Shown here: positions 11,581 to 22,749 of the stretch, piece after piece
How the letters are laid out: each line of letters starts with the position of its first letter
How positions within the stretch are numbered: position 1 is the first letter of the stretch
Assembly: GCA_022605405.1 (NCBI GenBank)
Contig: JABYQQ010000002.1
Location: forward strand, 2,728,001 to 2,792,000
From: Earliella scabrosa
Lineage: Eukaryota; Basidiomycota; Agaricomycetes; Polyporales; Polyporaceae
Reading direction: 5' to 3'
Length of the DNA: 64,000 bases
Position numbers and translations under genes: made by a program
The notes under the pieces: model-generated
Databases searched by the model: none
Seen by the model: the letters and a program-made list of their open reading frames with translations, nothing else
What the model was told of the DNA's origin: nothing

Positions 11581-12657
11581 TGAGCCTCCACTCGTTGTAC
11601 ACGCGAGCGACTCGTGTCTACGTCGTGTTTGCTGGGATGTGGCTCCCGCCTGAAAGCACTCGGCTTGCTCTCGCTCAGGATTGTGCGCTGTTTGTTCACG
11701 CTTTTTCGAGTTGCATTCCCGATGCCGACCTTGACATATCTCCAGCGTATGCTTGCTCTCTCAGACGATAAAGTGCCGCTGCTCAACCATCCACATAACA
11801 GACGTCCGTCTCGCACTCCACAACCTAATATGCGAAGATGAGACAACCATCCGATTCAATCGTCTCGTCGACAAGAGTGAGTGTATGCTCACAACATGTT
11901 TGACAAGCATTTCTCAAGAACCCCATAGTCGTCACCAGGAAGCGATGGATGAGAGAAACCCCCGCCACTCATTCCCAGAAGCTCGTTCACAAGGCCCTTA
12001 TGACGGAGGCACGTACATTGGATGATGCATCGCGTCACGATACAACCTTGAACTAGAGCCCAGGTGAAGGCCCACCGAGTCCGTCTTGAAGGATGCAAGG
12101 ATGACATGACCTTGACGACGACCGACGAAGGCGTTCTATTGTATGTGATGCCCTGATGCATTGTTATGTCTATTGATGCTCTCATCAGCTACCGGCGTTG
12201 GAAGGAGCCCGAGCTACCTGGCTATTCACTGACGCGACTCGGACAACAGAACGAGACACGGGCAGAGGTACGTTTTGTCTTTGTCACTTTGGACATATCT
12301 TGACACTCCGTCAGGTCGTCGAACAGTACCTCTCCAAAGCCGAACTACTGCACTCTATCCAGGAGATCTTCAAGTTCCATGTGCCTGGTGATCCTCTTAC
12401 CTTCGACGTCAAGGACCTGCCTGTCTTGGTGAGAACATTGTTACTTCGCTTGTGCGGGTCATCATGAGCTCACTATTTCCAAACGAAGCTACGGGAGTGC
12501 CTGCAGGCGGAGGAAGAGGTGCGTAAAACGGTGAGTGCTCTCCCCCAGCAATCGGTTGCTACTAATCTGTATTCTTAGAACATGGAACTTGGAAACGACA
12601 TCAATGAGGGTAACGACCGCATCGACGGTTTGAAAGTGCTTGCCGGCCTTGCTTAGA
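11581..12657 (+). CDS. Hypothetical helical protein, multi-exon, 5' end uncertain
   Basis: Consistent exons can be followed to the stop at 12657: about 11816-11876 (ALHNLICEDETTIRFNRLV), about 11908-12030 (FLKNPIVVTRKRWMRETP), about 12060-12140 (KAHRVRLEGCKDDMTL), about 12189-12270 (RRWKEPELPGYSLTRL), 12317-12434 (VVEQYLSKAELLHSIQEIF), then two short exons ending ELGNDINEGNDRIDGLK. Joins from the fourth exon on are in phase. The intron at about 11877-11907 would be only 31 bp, and the link to the upstream piece near 11600-11740 (VYVVFAGMWLPPESTRL) does not keep phase, so the start is unresolved. The C-terminus is highly charged and probably coiled-coil. Family unknown. Confidence 0.45.
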
Positions 12658-12804
12658 TATGCGGGCATTTGTTTTTAGTGTCCATACGACTGCTTCTCGC
12701 GCGTGGTTTATCTATGGCTACTTGATCTGTTCGTGCATGGGTTTATGTATCGGGTTGTCAGAATGGAAACTAGACGACAGGTCAATCGCGCCTATCCTCT
12801 TGCG

Positions 12805-12834
12805 CCGCATCGCCTCGCATCGCCTCGCATCGCG
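12805..12834. repeat. Short tandem repeat CGCCTCGCAT
   Basis: A 10-bp unit is repeated about three times in non-coding sequence. Confidence 0.5.
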
Positions 12835-13499
12835 GAGTCTTGGCGCGTGGCAGTCCTCGCACCCTCGCGTGTCGCCACATCTCTCTGATCCTCTCCACGG
12901 GTCTTCGCATGTCGTCAAGTGCTCGCAGGTAGCCATATCTTCTCAAATCGCGAGGACGAGTCCTGTACCTGTGTTCGTGGCACACCTTACGCCCTGGAAA
13001 AACGGTTAGGAAGCCGTGGGGCTGTACCGACCACAACAGATTGCCCAGGTCAGCTCGATAGCCAGGCTGGTACGAAAGTCGATCTCAGAACAATCATCAG
13101 CATGCGGTGAGAATGGAGGAGGTAGCATAAACGCCTACTATCAACTTTCTCGCATGTGTGGGAAGCTCACGGTCGTGCTTATTGTAGTACCGAGTAATGT
13201 GTTAGTAGACCAAGTGGGGAGAGACTAGATTACGAACCTCGCGCTGTTCCTTATACCATGCATTGGACGCGGAGTCTTCACCAGCTGCGCTCCGTCTTAT
13301 CAGATCCCTGCAGAGACCTCCATGTAGGAGCGGTCAGTTCTTCGATGAGCACACGTGTATGTATTCAGGTACTATGTAGCTCAGCGAAGGCAGTTAGCGT
13401 GCGCTCGGCTCAGGGGCTTGCTCGTCAGCATGGTCTTCTTCGCCGCTGCGTGATGCGATCGTGAGCGCAGGCAAAGGTCCGCCGTCAGGCCTTCAAGCT

Positions 13500-13910
13500 T
13501 TAAAGGCTGGCGGTGGCCGAGGAGCTATAGTCTATCGACAGGGATGTCCGTGGAGACAGTCGCTGGAGCAGAGACTCGCAATCGGGGATCGTCGTCTGCA
13601 TCATCTTTGCCAAAGTCCTTTGGTGAATTCTTCCCCTTCAAGCCCCTGAGACGGTGAGTGAGTGCTGTCAATGCGACAGCAGGAGATGCTAATTACGATG
13701 CAGAGCGTCCTGGTGTCAGTCATGGATGTGTTCATTGCCATGTAGGGTCGTGACACGTACTGAGCAATGTACCAGACAAGATTTTGCTCCCCCCAACGTG
13801 TCACAGAGCGGGGGTCGACCAAGAGATGTCGGGTCAGGCGATAGGCGGTCGCGCTCTGTCGGAGTCGCCTTGTCCGGAGGTGAAGGCAATACGTACAAGT
13901 TCATGATCAT
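13500..13910 (+). pseudogene. Exon-like fragments of an unknown gene
   Basis: A protein-like exon (about 13529-13652, containing SVETVAGAETRNRGSSSASS and KSFGEFFPFKPLRR) ends at a GTGAGT donor. It can be followed by short exons reading ERPGVSHGCVHCH and HRAGVDQEMSGQAIGG before a stop. No start codon is apparent upstream and no family is recognised. Confidence 0.28.
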
Positions 13911-14525
13911 CAAACGAAGACGTCATGAGGTAGCTGAAAATGTTTAACCCGCGAAGTTAGCGCACCTGGTCAACGAAACTTCGGATGGAGCTCCTGCGTG
14001 TCCGAGTCCCTAGTATCCTCACCCGCATGTGTGCCCTCCGATACAGGACCAAGTCTGAGATGGGAGGTTAACCGAGTGACTGCCATTGTCCTGGAATGGC
14101 CGGCAAGTGCTCAGATCGTACATGACAGCAATGGGCGGGATGAAGCAACGATCAGGGGCCGGATAATAAGTAATTCTTGACTCGGAGACTTGCGCTCTCT
14201 TACGGGGTCCACGTGGCGCACGATCTCGATCAGATCTTCTGACAACTTTCCCGATTCGCGCGCAGCCTAAGTACTAGTACTCTCCGAACATGCTCAAGAC
14301 ATCTTGACTGTCCGAGACACTGCTTTCAAGAGGCTGTGGCTCCTTGTGGCACAACGCCTCCAGCATAGTCGTGAACAGCTCCACCGTGAAGGCAACTACA
14401 TACTGCACTGTGTTTGACTTTTAAAGACTCCATGCTGCTGCGCGTTCTCACGGATGGAGAGTATTGACTCATCCGACGAGTCTGTATACCCATACAACAC
14501 TCTTTATCTGCAAGTTCCTTGACAC

Positions 14526-15125
14526 ATGGCGACATCGGGGACCTTGAACGAAGCTCACGAAATGCTCACCGCGACCATCCGAAATCCTGCCTCCCAATCC
14601 CCTGTCGATATCTTCGCGCGATGGAAGGGATATTCACCTCAGTCTCACAAGAATACGCATGTGTACAGGCTGCAGGCGAGACCCCCACGTCCACTCGCCG
14701 TAGGAACGCAGGCGAGGATCCTGGCGACATCCCCCGTCGCCTACCGCATACCCGGAGTTCTATCGCAGATGCAAGACACGTATGACGCACACGTCATGGG
14801 TCGAGTTACCGACATCTCGTTCCCGCAGGATGGCTGGGTCACCATCGGGATCGAGAACGAGTGCAAGGTCAACCCGGTCAAGAGGGCGGAGGTTGAGGTC
14901 CCGTTCGCACCGGGTGTCACCATTGAAGAATGCGATGGGCTGCATTTCTTGGTGGTAGACGAGAATGCACTCGAGCGAGCGATGGAGACACTTTGTAACG
15001 CCGGGTGGTTCTACACGCCGCAGTCAACCTCGCTTTGCTCCGCGCAACATTGCGCCCACACTCGCGCCCGTCACAAGTACGACATTCCTGGAACACACTT
15101 CTTTCGAGTCCATACCGGGGCTTGA
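14526..15125 (+). CDS. Hypothetical protein, up to 199 aa
   Basis: A single long frame starts at ATG 14526 (context GACACATGGCG) and reads as a folded protein. An N-terminal helical part (TLNEAHEMLTATIRN, FARWKGYSPQSHKNTHVYRL) is followed by a beta-rich stretch (VMGRVTDISFPQDGWVTIGI, EVEVPFAPGVTIEECDGLHF). An optional intron (GTGGTT...CACAAG, about 15002-15076) would give a slightly shorter C-terminus and allow reading into the frame ending at 15192. No motif identifies a function. It is one of the few intact ORFs in the left arm. Confidence 0.5.
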   Translation: MATSGTLNEAHEMLTATIRNPASQSPVDIFARWKGYSPQSHKNTHVYRLQARPPRPLAVGTQARILATSPVAYRIPGVLSQMQDTYDAHVMGRVTDISFPQDGWVTIGIENECKVNPVKRAEVEVPFAPGVTIEECDGLHFLVVDENALERAMETLCNAGWFYTPQSTSLCSAQHCAHTRARHKYDIPGTHFFRVHTGA

Positions 15126-15192
15126 TCGGATCGAGACTCTGTCAGAGAGGTATCCAGTGCAGTGCATGTGGGTCAGGTTAACGAGGAAGTGA

Positions 15193-16100
15193 GGGGAAGA
15201 AGATCGTATCCTAAGTGTTCACCGCCGCTCGAGAAGTCAGTCACAACGACTCCTGGAGGCATAATAGGTGCATCCCATCCCACACGTCAGGGCTACACGC
15301 GTACTCAAGGACTACGGTCTCTGCAGAATAGAAGAGGAAAGAATTCCATCGTTGACGAACTCCTACTGGCCTAACCCTACATCGGTAACGCAACGTATGT
15401 CATCCTGAGCGAGGGAGTAGAACCAAATGGTGGTGCAGAGATCTAAACTGGGTCTCGCCGGCTCGGCCGGCAGGGCTCGGCCCAAGCTCCGAGCTGCGCG
15501 CTTCAATTGCCTACTGGGCCAAACTTGAAGAACGCTGTTGATCTCGACCACGCTGCATCTGCGTCACGACTGACACATCGAACAACATCAACAGCATGCT
15601 TTGCAGAAGACGCGAAGCACGGTCTTTGTATATCCTATGCAACGTATCTGCGGCTATCGTACAGTCGAAAGTGCTGCGCTACTCGTCTCTATGGTGCCAG
15701 TGGGTGCCTCACGTCCGAGCACATGTACGACTTCCTGGAGCTTAAGAGAGAGTACTAGGTTCACCTCCATCTGCGCTTTGCCATTTGAACGCTGCTACAC
15801 GTTCGTTACCGCATTCGTTCAGATACACGTTGCGAGTCTCTCTTCACATCCTATGGCCAGGTGAGCACCTTATACGGCCATGTCCGATGCTCTGTGTTTA
15901 GCTGACAGAGTGTGGTTTGCAGTGCGGTTGAGCATGCTTGCGCAGTGAGCGGGGGGATGTCGTGTTTACCGGGCTGGTATCTCTTCTCTCACTAGTGCCC
16001 GATTGGCGAGTTCTTCCCTCCTGTCTGAGCCAAGCACTTGCTCAACTCATCGGCAACACAGGCCCACCGCAGATATACGCGAACGCCCGTTACTCTGTTG
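15193..16100. other. Stretch without an assignable gene
   Basis: Contains a GC-rich patch with repeated CTCGGCC-type words around 15455-15500 but no supported gene, RNA or terminal repeat. Confidence 0.25.
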
Positions 16101-16119
16101 TTAGTACTACCACGTAGGG

Positions 16120-17260
16120 CATGACAAGACCTGCACTGAAGTTCTGCGCCCAAGTGACCGTCGCCTCCCGAGTATCGCTCGTCGTGGCAGACGCCCTGCT
16201 CCTGTTCGCCACGAGGATCGCGATTCCCAACGTCATACGGGGCGCATCGAAGGCCACCGGCGTTGCTTCTCGACAGCGCTGCCGCGCGATGGTAGGCTCA
16301 CGTCGTCTTAATGCGACTAGACCAGCTGATTCTGACATGCGTATGATAGGCACCTAATACTTCGGGTACACCCATCACGCCTCCCTCTGCCTCTACGCTC
16401 ATCCGATCGCTGCAGCATTCTCTCGTCCTGAACGCGCACCACTTAGCGTTCAGCATGCGTGCCGTACGTCCCACTCGCTCGCTCGCCATCACCGCATCCT
16501 CCCAGCGTGCAGATCCTCGGTACGCCCTTCCAGGCCTTAAGCAATGCAGCTCTCCACCTGTGCGTCTCTCCCCTCCCTCGTCTTTCCGTCACTCGCAGGT
16601 CTGGGAGAGATACATGAGAAGATAGGCGAAGAGCCGAGTCGAGAGGTCGGGATTTCTGACTCAGCGTCGGGCAGGAGAGCGCGTGTAGGAGGACTGATCA
16701 TGGGAGATGCGAGCTGGACTATCTGTGAGCAGCAACCATCGAACCCCCTGACGCCATCAATGCCTTCAACGACTTCGGCCGCAGCCACTTCGCCGGCTCC
16801 ACGCCAGGTTCCGGTTCGCCAGTCCCGTTCGTGTCGTCATGCTGCTGCCGCTCGTCGTGCGCGACTCAGACTCAAAGTGGCGTATAACGCGGCCGCACCT
16901 GCCGAGTCAAGTACACGCGAAGGGACGCAATCGCTCCAACGAGCGCTCCCAAGTCACACTCGACGAGCCGCATCCGTACAGGTGTGCTATGCATGTAGTA
17001 TCTGCGTGGATGAGAACATTGCACTAGCCACAAGTCAGTTGTGTACACTAACATGATCTCCTCTTCATCTGTAACAGGTGCTGGCAGCTCTCCGTTCACG
17101 GTTCTACCATCATGCTGTCCTGACAGCCCGCATGTCGCAACCGATGTGCAGGTGGGGCAATTGGGTATGCACCGACAATACTTTCGCTGTGCTTTCCAGC
17201 GTCGCTGGTACGGAACCTGGACGTAGAGCCAGCCGGTCCTTTACTGACATTCCTGGTGGA
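16120..17260 (+). pseudogene. Possible membrane-protein gene with broken frame
   Basis: A hydrophobic stretch (ASRVSLVVADALLLFATRIA, about 16155-16215) is followed by an intron-like GTAGGC...GATAG and by exons reading SASTLIRSLQHSLVLNAHHL and TPFQALSNAALH. After a further intron the protein-like continuation (GEEPSREVGISDSASGRR) lies in a different frame from the best splice, so one base seems lost or gained. Basidiomycete seven-helix DUF6533 proteins came to mind, but similarity is too weak to name it. Confidence 0.25.
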
Positions 17261-17699
17261 TAGAGATTTTCAAAACTGCCTTAGATCTTCTCTGCTCGTT
17301 GTCCACTGTTTTTCGCCAACGTTGTACTGGTCATCACTCTAGAATCGACGAGCATGGCACATACATCATTGTGAGTCACCGAATTTTCAAATCCCTGTCG
17401 CGATGAATGGCATTCCAGCCAGCCGATAGACAACCGCAAGCTACATTTCACAGCACAACACGGGGAAAGATAACGAATACGAGCGGCCATCCGAGTCATC
17501 TAGCGATTGCACTCCACCACGGTCCTTAGCACACTCGTTTCAGACAGTGCTGCCTCGTCCGCCGGCTGGTCACGAACAAGACTCTCGCGTATACCCCTAG
17601 GTCATCATGCATTCGTCGCGGCCATCGCCCTCGACCAATGCATTGTACACCCGCGGCGTCCGCACTTTCGCTGAACTCCTTGACTCTGCGAGCAACTCG

Positions 17700-18590
17700 T
17701 ACATGACTGTACACCATGCAACGGGGAACATTCCTCGGATCATCGGTGGTTGCAACTTGGGGTAGGCACTACTACTGCAAAGTGGTCCGCTCGTGCGGTT
17801 TCTACGTCTACGTCACAAGTCTCATCGCCTCTATCTCTGTTCAGTGTCAGAAGGACGACTGGACGCCCACCTTCCACCAAGGGGGTGCCACCTGCTGGAC
17901 AACGGGAACACATGAGGATTAAAAGCGACGCAAGCTTCACAAGATCTGCCGGTTGTTGGACAACAGCACCCTGGGTAAGACCACCTCTGTGTATCTTGCA
18001 TTTTCGGTTCTCACCTTACACCTCAGGTAGGTATGAAGACGTTGCTTGCATGCACCAGAACATGTCTTCGCGTACGACAAATCCGCTCCGCTCCATGACT
18101 TGCCTCTGATAGCCCACATCCCGTCCGACAGCCCGAATTTCTATAAGCCCAGATTTCATACAGTACGATCATTCGCCCGGGTTCGTCTCCACTTGGGTTG
18201 CGGACATCCACCGCTACCGTCGAGATCTAACGGTTCGAGAAGTCGAGCCCACCCACTGGCACGAGAGTCTTCGACCTCCTTCGAGTCTCGCAGAACGTCA
18301 GCGTACTCGAACCCGTGCGCCTCCATAAGTGGCAGGACATCCCAGCCATCCCTCCCTCACCCTCGGCTTCACTCCTCCAGGAGACCCTACGCTCGACGAA
18401 GCGATGCTCTCGAAGTATCTCCTGCCGATAGCTTCGCCGAGCCACGCAAGCTCTGTGACAACTTCCACTCCCCATCGAGAACTGTAGCAGGGACCTGTAC
18501 TTCTCTTTCTGGCCGTGTACATACGCCGTGTCCTCACCTTCTACATGCATATCTCGATACACCGGACTCGCGCCAGATGTATCTGCATCA
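17700..18590 (+). pseudogene. Exon-like fragments of an unknown gene
   Basis: Protein-like pieces on the plus strand are FAYDKSAPLHDLPLIAHIPS (about 18066-18125), FDLLRVSQNVSVLEPVRLHK (about 18268-18330) and GDPTLDEAMLSKYLLPIASP (about 18381-18440). They lie in different frames with no clear splice joins, so this is probably a decayed gene. Not recognised. Confidence 0.25.
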
Positions 18591-19158
18591 CTAGGATGCA
18601 TCTGACGGGACGGTCACCACTGTTGAGGGTGGACTGAGGTTGCTCGTCTACCTTCAATACGTGGACGATCCCGCTATGCTGTCTAGTGAATATGACCATG
18701 CGAGTTGATGTAATTCGACGACCAGGTCGTCGGCGTTACTGGAAAGCTCGTTGCCCACTTGTCCATGTCCTCGGATGGTGCATTCGGGTCAGCTTCATCC
18801 TACCTGCTCTGCGCTTGTCTACCCTTATCTTATCACATCCTGCTTCTCGGTCATGCGCTCCTCGAGCCCTCTGACCGACCACTTCCGGACATCTATATAT
18901 CTGCTGATCGGCAGAATGCCAGACTATTGGGAACATCCTGCCCACCGCGCGACACGACTAGTCCACGGGTTCATCATTATCAGCCATTGCTAGAATTGTC
19001 GCTGATCAGGGACAATTTTGGCTGATCATGCTCAGCATGAGTATGCGCGTCTTCCGCGTGCCCACAACGTTGTTAGTCGTGCATGTCCCCGTCCTGCGGC
19101 TGTCGTCTGAACATCAACGTTCAACACCTCCTCTCTATTCCCCGAGTAGCTCGTCGCC

Positions 19159-19992
19159 ATGAATGCTTCATCTAGTGCCTCCGTCTATTCTACTTCTCTG
19201 TCAGCCTCTGCAAACAATCGCGAGGAGCTCATCGTTCTCCCAGCTGGCCCGCCACCCACTCTCCTTCTGGATCTCAGCCTTTCGACTGGTGGGAAGCCTC
19301 TCTTCGAACGCTTCGCCCAACACACTAATTAATCTTTTCACTAGAAACTGGAAGCATTGAGGGCGTGCCTTCTTTGCATGTAAGAGACGCTATTCATCAC
19401 TTCTTCGAGGTGCTGGTCGATGCACGCGTGCGGGTCGCATTGGTGAGATTTCCTGCTCGTTTCAACGAATCAAGGCCGCTGACGTTCGGATCTAGTCTAA
19501 TCCTCAAGACGACCACCCTGCTCTATCTACCGTGATTGAACCCGGTCAATTCAGATCCCTTTTCATGCGGGGTCTCGTGCGTTCGTGTCCTCCCTTCACG
19601 GTCATCAATGTCATCCTAACTCCTGCTAGGTTATTTTGAGCGCGAAGGCATGATTATCTCTCCTGCATCCTACATGTCCTTCGTCAGCATAGAGGGGGAA
19701 GGGGTGAGTGCTGAAACACCTCATCGGAAGTTGTATGCAAGCTCATGTCCTATGTTAGAATGCGACTATCCACTACCCTGCAATCCGAATTGCAGATCTG
19801 CTAGTCTTGGCCGACGCCGACCTTGACCTCAGCTCTGCAAAACAATCGCTGAATTCTCCTGCGCACAAGGCCGAACCCTCCAGCAATGATGGAGGTCATC
19901 GCGTTATTAGTAGGCTCATTGCCTCGGTTCTGATTGTCTCTATCGTCTTTGGAGTCTTGAGATACGGTCATGCCCTGTTGCATATGTCTTAG
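19159..19992 (+). CDS. Small protein with C-terminal membrane segment, five exons, 201 aa
   Basis: Unrecognised but well modelled: exons 19159-19288, 19345-19442, 19496-19576, 19641-19703 and 19759-19992, all with GT...AG and in correct phase (202 codons). The N-terminus is Ser/Ala-rich, followed by a probable globular part (HVRDAIHHFFEVLVDARVRV, REGMIISPASYMSF). One hydrophobic helix (LIASVLIVSIVFGVLRYGHA) lies just before the end, so the protein is probably anchored in a membrane by its tail. The layout resembles the product at 10708-11450 although no sequence similarity is obvious by eye. The ORF on the opposite strand (19801-20292) is a shadow. Confidence 0.6.
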
Positions 19993-21603
19993 ATCAATCC
20001 ACGTAGGAGTACTTGTAGTAGTGTGTATGAACGTCACGAGTCTCGGATGGGATGTGCAGCAACAGCCTGAGTATACTGAGTCCATTCTCTCCGAGTCGGA
20101 TAAGTAGATTCCACCAGCAACGAGCTCATATGCCACCCTGAAGGTGCTCGCGCGTCGCGACGTCGAACTTGCACAACACGAGCCACACGAGTGTCGCGGT
20201 CCTCGCAAATCCCGCCGTCGGCACCGTGTCATGCGCGCCAACCCCACAGAGATGACTCTCATCAGCAACGCCGCGACGCCTAGTCCGCTCACCGCCGCAC
20301 ATTCCCAGTGAAAGTCCGTCCGCGCCCCGCCGCTCTCAGTGGCTCATGGTGTCCAGTGTTGGCGGAAAAAGAAGCACACCCGTTCGCCGTCCTCCGCCAC
20401 GGTCTGGCTCTCCCAGCCCATCCGTCCCCCCTCGTCCACCTTGCCTTGCCTTGCGGAGCTAGGTTCGCCTTGAGTCCCGCACGCGCGCCCAATTCCTCCA
20501 CCCGCGTCATGCCCGCGAGGTTGCTAGAAGTCGGACATTAGCTAGAAAAGTCAACCTAAGCAGATTCGCGGGCCAGTACCTCCTCGCGCCTCGGAGAGGG
20601 TGCGCGCGGATCGAGCCCAGTGTCCAAGTGAAATCCCTCGTCCGGACGCACCTCCTCCTCCTCCGCTGCCGCCTGAGGCCTCAGGCTCCTTGACGTTGAT
20701 GGGTGTGCTCCGGCTCTGTGTGCGGAAAGAAACAACTAAACCACACTAAGAAACCAAGAACTCGAGAAGGTGGTGCGAGGTAGGGGATCTGGTTCCAGGG
20801 TTCGCAGGATGCAGACGCGGAGTCGACTCTCGAAAGGCTCTTGCGAAGGATCACAGAGACCGTGGGGGAAGACTATGGAAGAGAGCTCAAAGAGGTGTGG
20901 CTAACTCAAGCTCTGCGGAGGGAACCCGCAGGACAGTGTCTCGAGACGAGAAGAACACAAATCGCAGGCGCAGACAAATCGCAGGCGCAGACGCAAGTCG
21001 CTGATGCAGACGCAAACGCACGCGTATTCGCAGAGTCTCGATGGGTGGGGGATTCGATGAACTGGGGCTCCTGCCCTCGCACTACTCTAACTACACGATC
21101 CTGCGACCGTCCGCAACTCCGGAACACGACAACCGGAAAACTTCTCGTATCAGCTCTTCCACCGCCCGCACCGTCCGCCTGATCCTCTCCCAACTGCGCG
21201 TGCCTTCGCCACATCCCCGTCCCATCACCCTCAAACGCGGCCTTCGATCGCGATCTCGCCTCTGGACGAATCAGCCTCGAGGCTACCGGACGGTGGCTGT
21301 GTCCTCGATCCTCGGCACGTCCTCCCGCACGATCGCGTCCTCGCGCTCCCAGGTCTCGTCCGTCGGTCGCGATAGCTCGCAAGCTCATGCATCAGTACTT
21401 CCGGAAATTCCTTAGTGGCCTTACGGAACTTAGCAGAATTAGCCGCCCACAGGGATGCCTTTACCCCGAGTTGTTGTCGCGTTGGTACTCCACCAACCAT
21501 GTGTAAGTACCGATGAAAGGGTCGGCGGATGACAAAAAAATTGCTGACATAGGTCATTTCAACCATCCGAAGTTTCAGCCTTAGCAACTTACCACCTTAA
21601 CGC

Positions 21604-21634
21604 GTCTTAACGGGCTTAAGGCGCCCATTAAGAC
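21604..21634. repeat. Imperfect palindrome
   Basis: Arms GTCTTAA-CGGGC and GCGCCCA-TTAAGAC face each other across TTAAG. It lies at the outer edge of the block holding the three plus-strand genes and could mark an element end, but no matching copy was found elsewhere in the window. Confidence 0.4.
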
Positions 21635-21911
21635 ACATTAAGGAATTCCCACAAGTACTGATGTGAGTGGTCAGCTTCGCATGACTCGGTCGAATGCCGC
21701 GCTCGCGACCCTCGCGCGCGATGTTCTTCCGCATCCTTGACGCACCGTGCGTCCGAGACTGCCTCGTCCCTCGCATTGCGGAGCTCCGACCGGACTGTCG
21801 GGGAAATGAAGGGACCTCGAAGTCGCACGTGTTTCCGTGTGGTAGAGTCGCACGCAGTCGGAGGGCTGGTGGGGTGCCGCTGCCGTCCGCAGGAAGGTCG
21901 CGTGAAGTCTC

Positions 21912-21927
21912 CCCCCCGCTAATATTG
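21912..21927. repeat. First copy of 16-nt polypyrimidine-anchored repeat
   Basis: CCCCCCGCTAATATTG is repeated exactly at 26344-26359. On the minus strand it reads as a purine-rich run, the form of a retroelement polypurine tract. Here it lies about 60 bp upstream of the gene at 21985. Confidence 0.5.
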
Positions 21928-21941
21928 GGACTGTCCGACGG

Positions 21942-21950
21942 GGATAAAAG
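21942..21950 (+). promoter_or_regulatory. TATA-like element
   Basis: GGATAAAAG lies about 40 bp before the ATG at 21985, a normal distance for a short fungal leader. Confidence 0.35.
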
Positions 21951-21984
21951 GGGGAACGCGCAGAAGGGGTTTCCGCACCTAACC

Positions 21985-22571
21985 ATGTCTTCGCCACTTC
22001 CTCCGGACCTTCGCGAACGCGCCATCTCCGTTGCGATCCAAGCTCTTGAGCGAGCCGTCTTCGACCTCGAAACCCTCGCAGACGCCAACACCGGGTCGGA
22101 CGCGGGTCACATCGCGGACATGTACATTGGGATCATCCAGCTCCTGGTATGTCCTGTCTGTATTCCGTCTCGCGTGCGCTAAACCCGCATTTGTAGCGTC
22201 CGCTCATAGTCTTCAACTCCTCGCTCAGCGCTGCGGTGCAATACGTGACTCGCACGCGCGACGCACTTGAGCGCGGCTGGCCCGACTTCGGGACGCGCTT
22301 CGCGAACGAGTTCTCGGACCAGGTTATCGGGGTCTGCCGCAGCGCGCGTCTCGACAGTTTGATGACCGAGGTTGCCGCCGTCTGTGTTCGACTTCGCGAG
22401 GTTCGCCTCATCCGCCAGACCCTAGCCCGCGCCAACCAACACGATGTCCACTTCCTCATCCACCTCGACGACGTCATCCTGGCCTTGGACCGCGAACAGA
22501 CAGGGCTCGACTTCGAAATAGCGGCGTTGCGCGACCAGAACAGGCGGGCGCTCCTCGCCGCGGACTGCTGA
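21985..22571 (+). CDS. Helical protein, 178 aa, retroelement-neighbour gene 1
   Basis: Two exons, 21985-22146 and 22197-22571, give 179 codons with a GTATGT...TTGTAG intron. The protein is almost entirely helical and starts with MSSPLPPDLRERAISVAIQA. It has a mid-section of repeated heptad-like leucines (RLREVRLIRQTLARANQ, LDREQTGLDFEIAALRDQN). Length, helical character and two-exon layout match the next gene (22750-23346), so the two may be paralogues. No enzyme motif. It is convergent with the Ty3 pol and may be part of that element. Confidence 0.6.
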
Positions 22572-22749
22572 GAGATGTTCGCGATGGGCGGCCGCGGCAT
22601 AGGGGTCGCAGGGAACGGTCCATAGAGGAGATAGGGTAGATCGCGATTGTCGTTGATACGGAAATTCTGTAGCCCTCGAGACACCACCAGTGTCGAGGGA
22701 TTTAAGTCGTCAAGCGTCGCAAAGACGTCCCGCAACATCCTCTCGCACC

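Larger units (their letters stand above)
19993..21984. other. Long spacer with simple repeats and a palindrome
   Basis: No protein-coding gene is supported. It contains a 17-bp direct repeat (AAATCGCAGGCGCAGAC) near 20958-20991, and the last 500 bases before 21985 may be an LTR remnant or the promoter of the following gene. Confidence 0.3.

Noticed and set aside
13020..13228. Possible RecQ-like helicase fragment (GENGGGSINA and LTVVLIVVPSNVLVDQ)
   Set aside because: The Walker A lysine is absent, the downstream helicase motifs were not found, and the match is too short to claim.
16120..16360. Possible DUF6533 seven-helix membrane protein
   Set aside because: Only one hydrophobic segment resembles that family; the remaining helices could not be found in any frame.
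20289..20541. Overlapping ORFs on both strands
   Set aside because: GC-rich sequence opens both frames; neither has protein-like composition or splice context.
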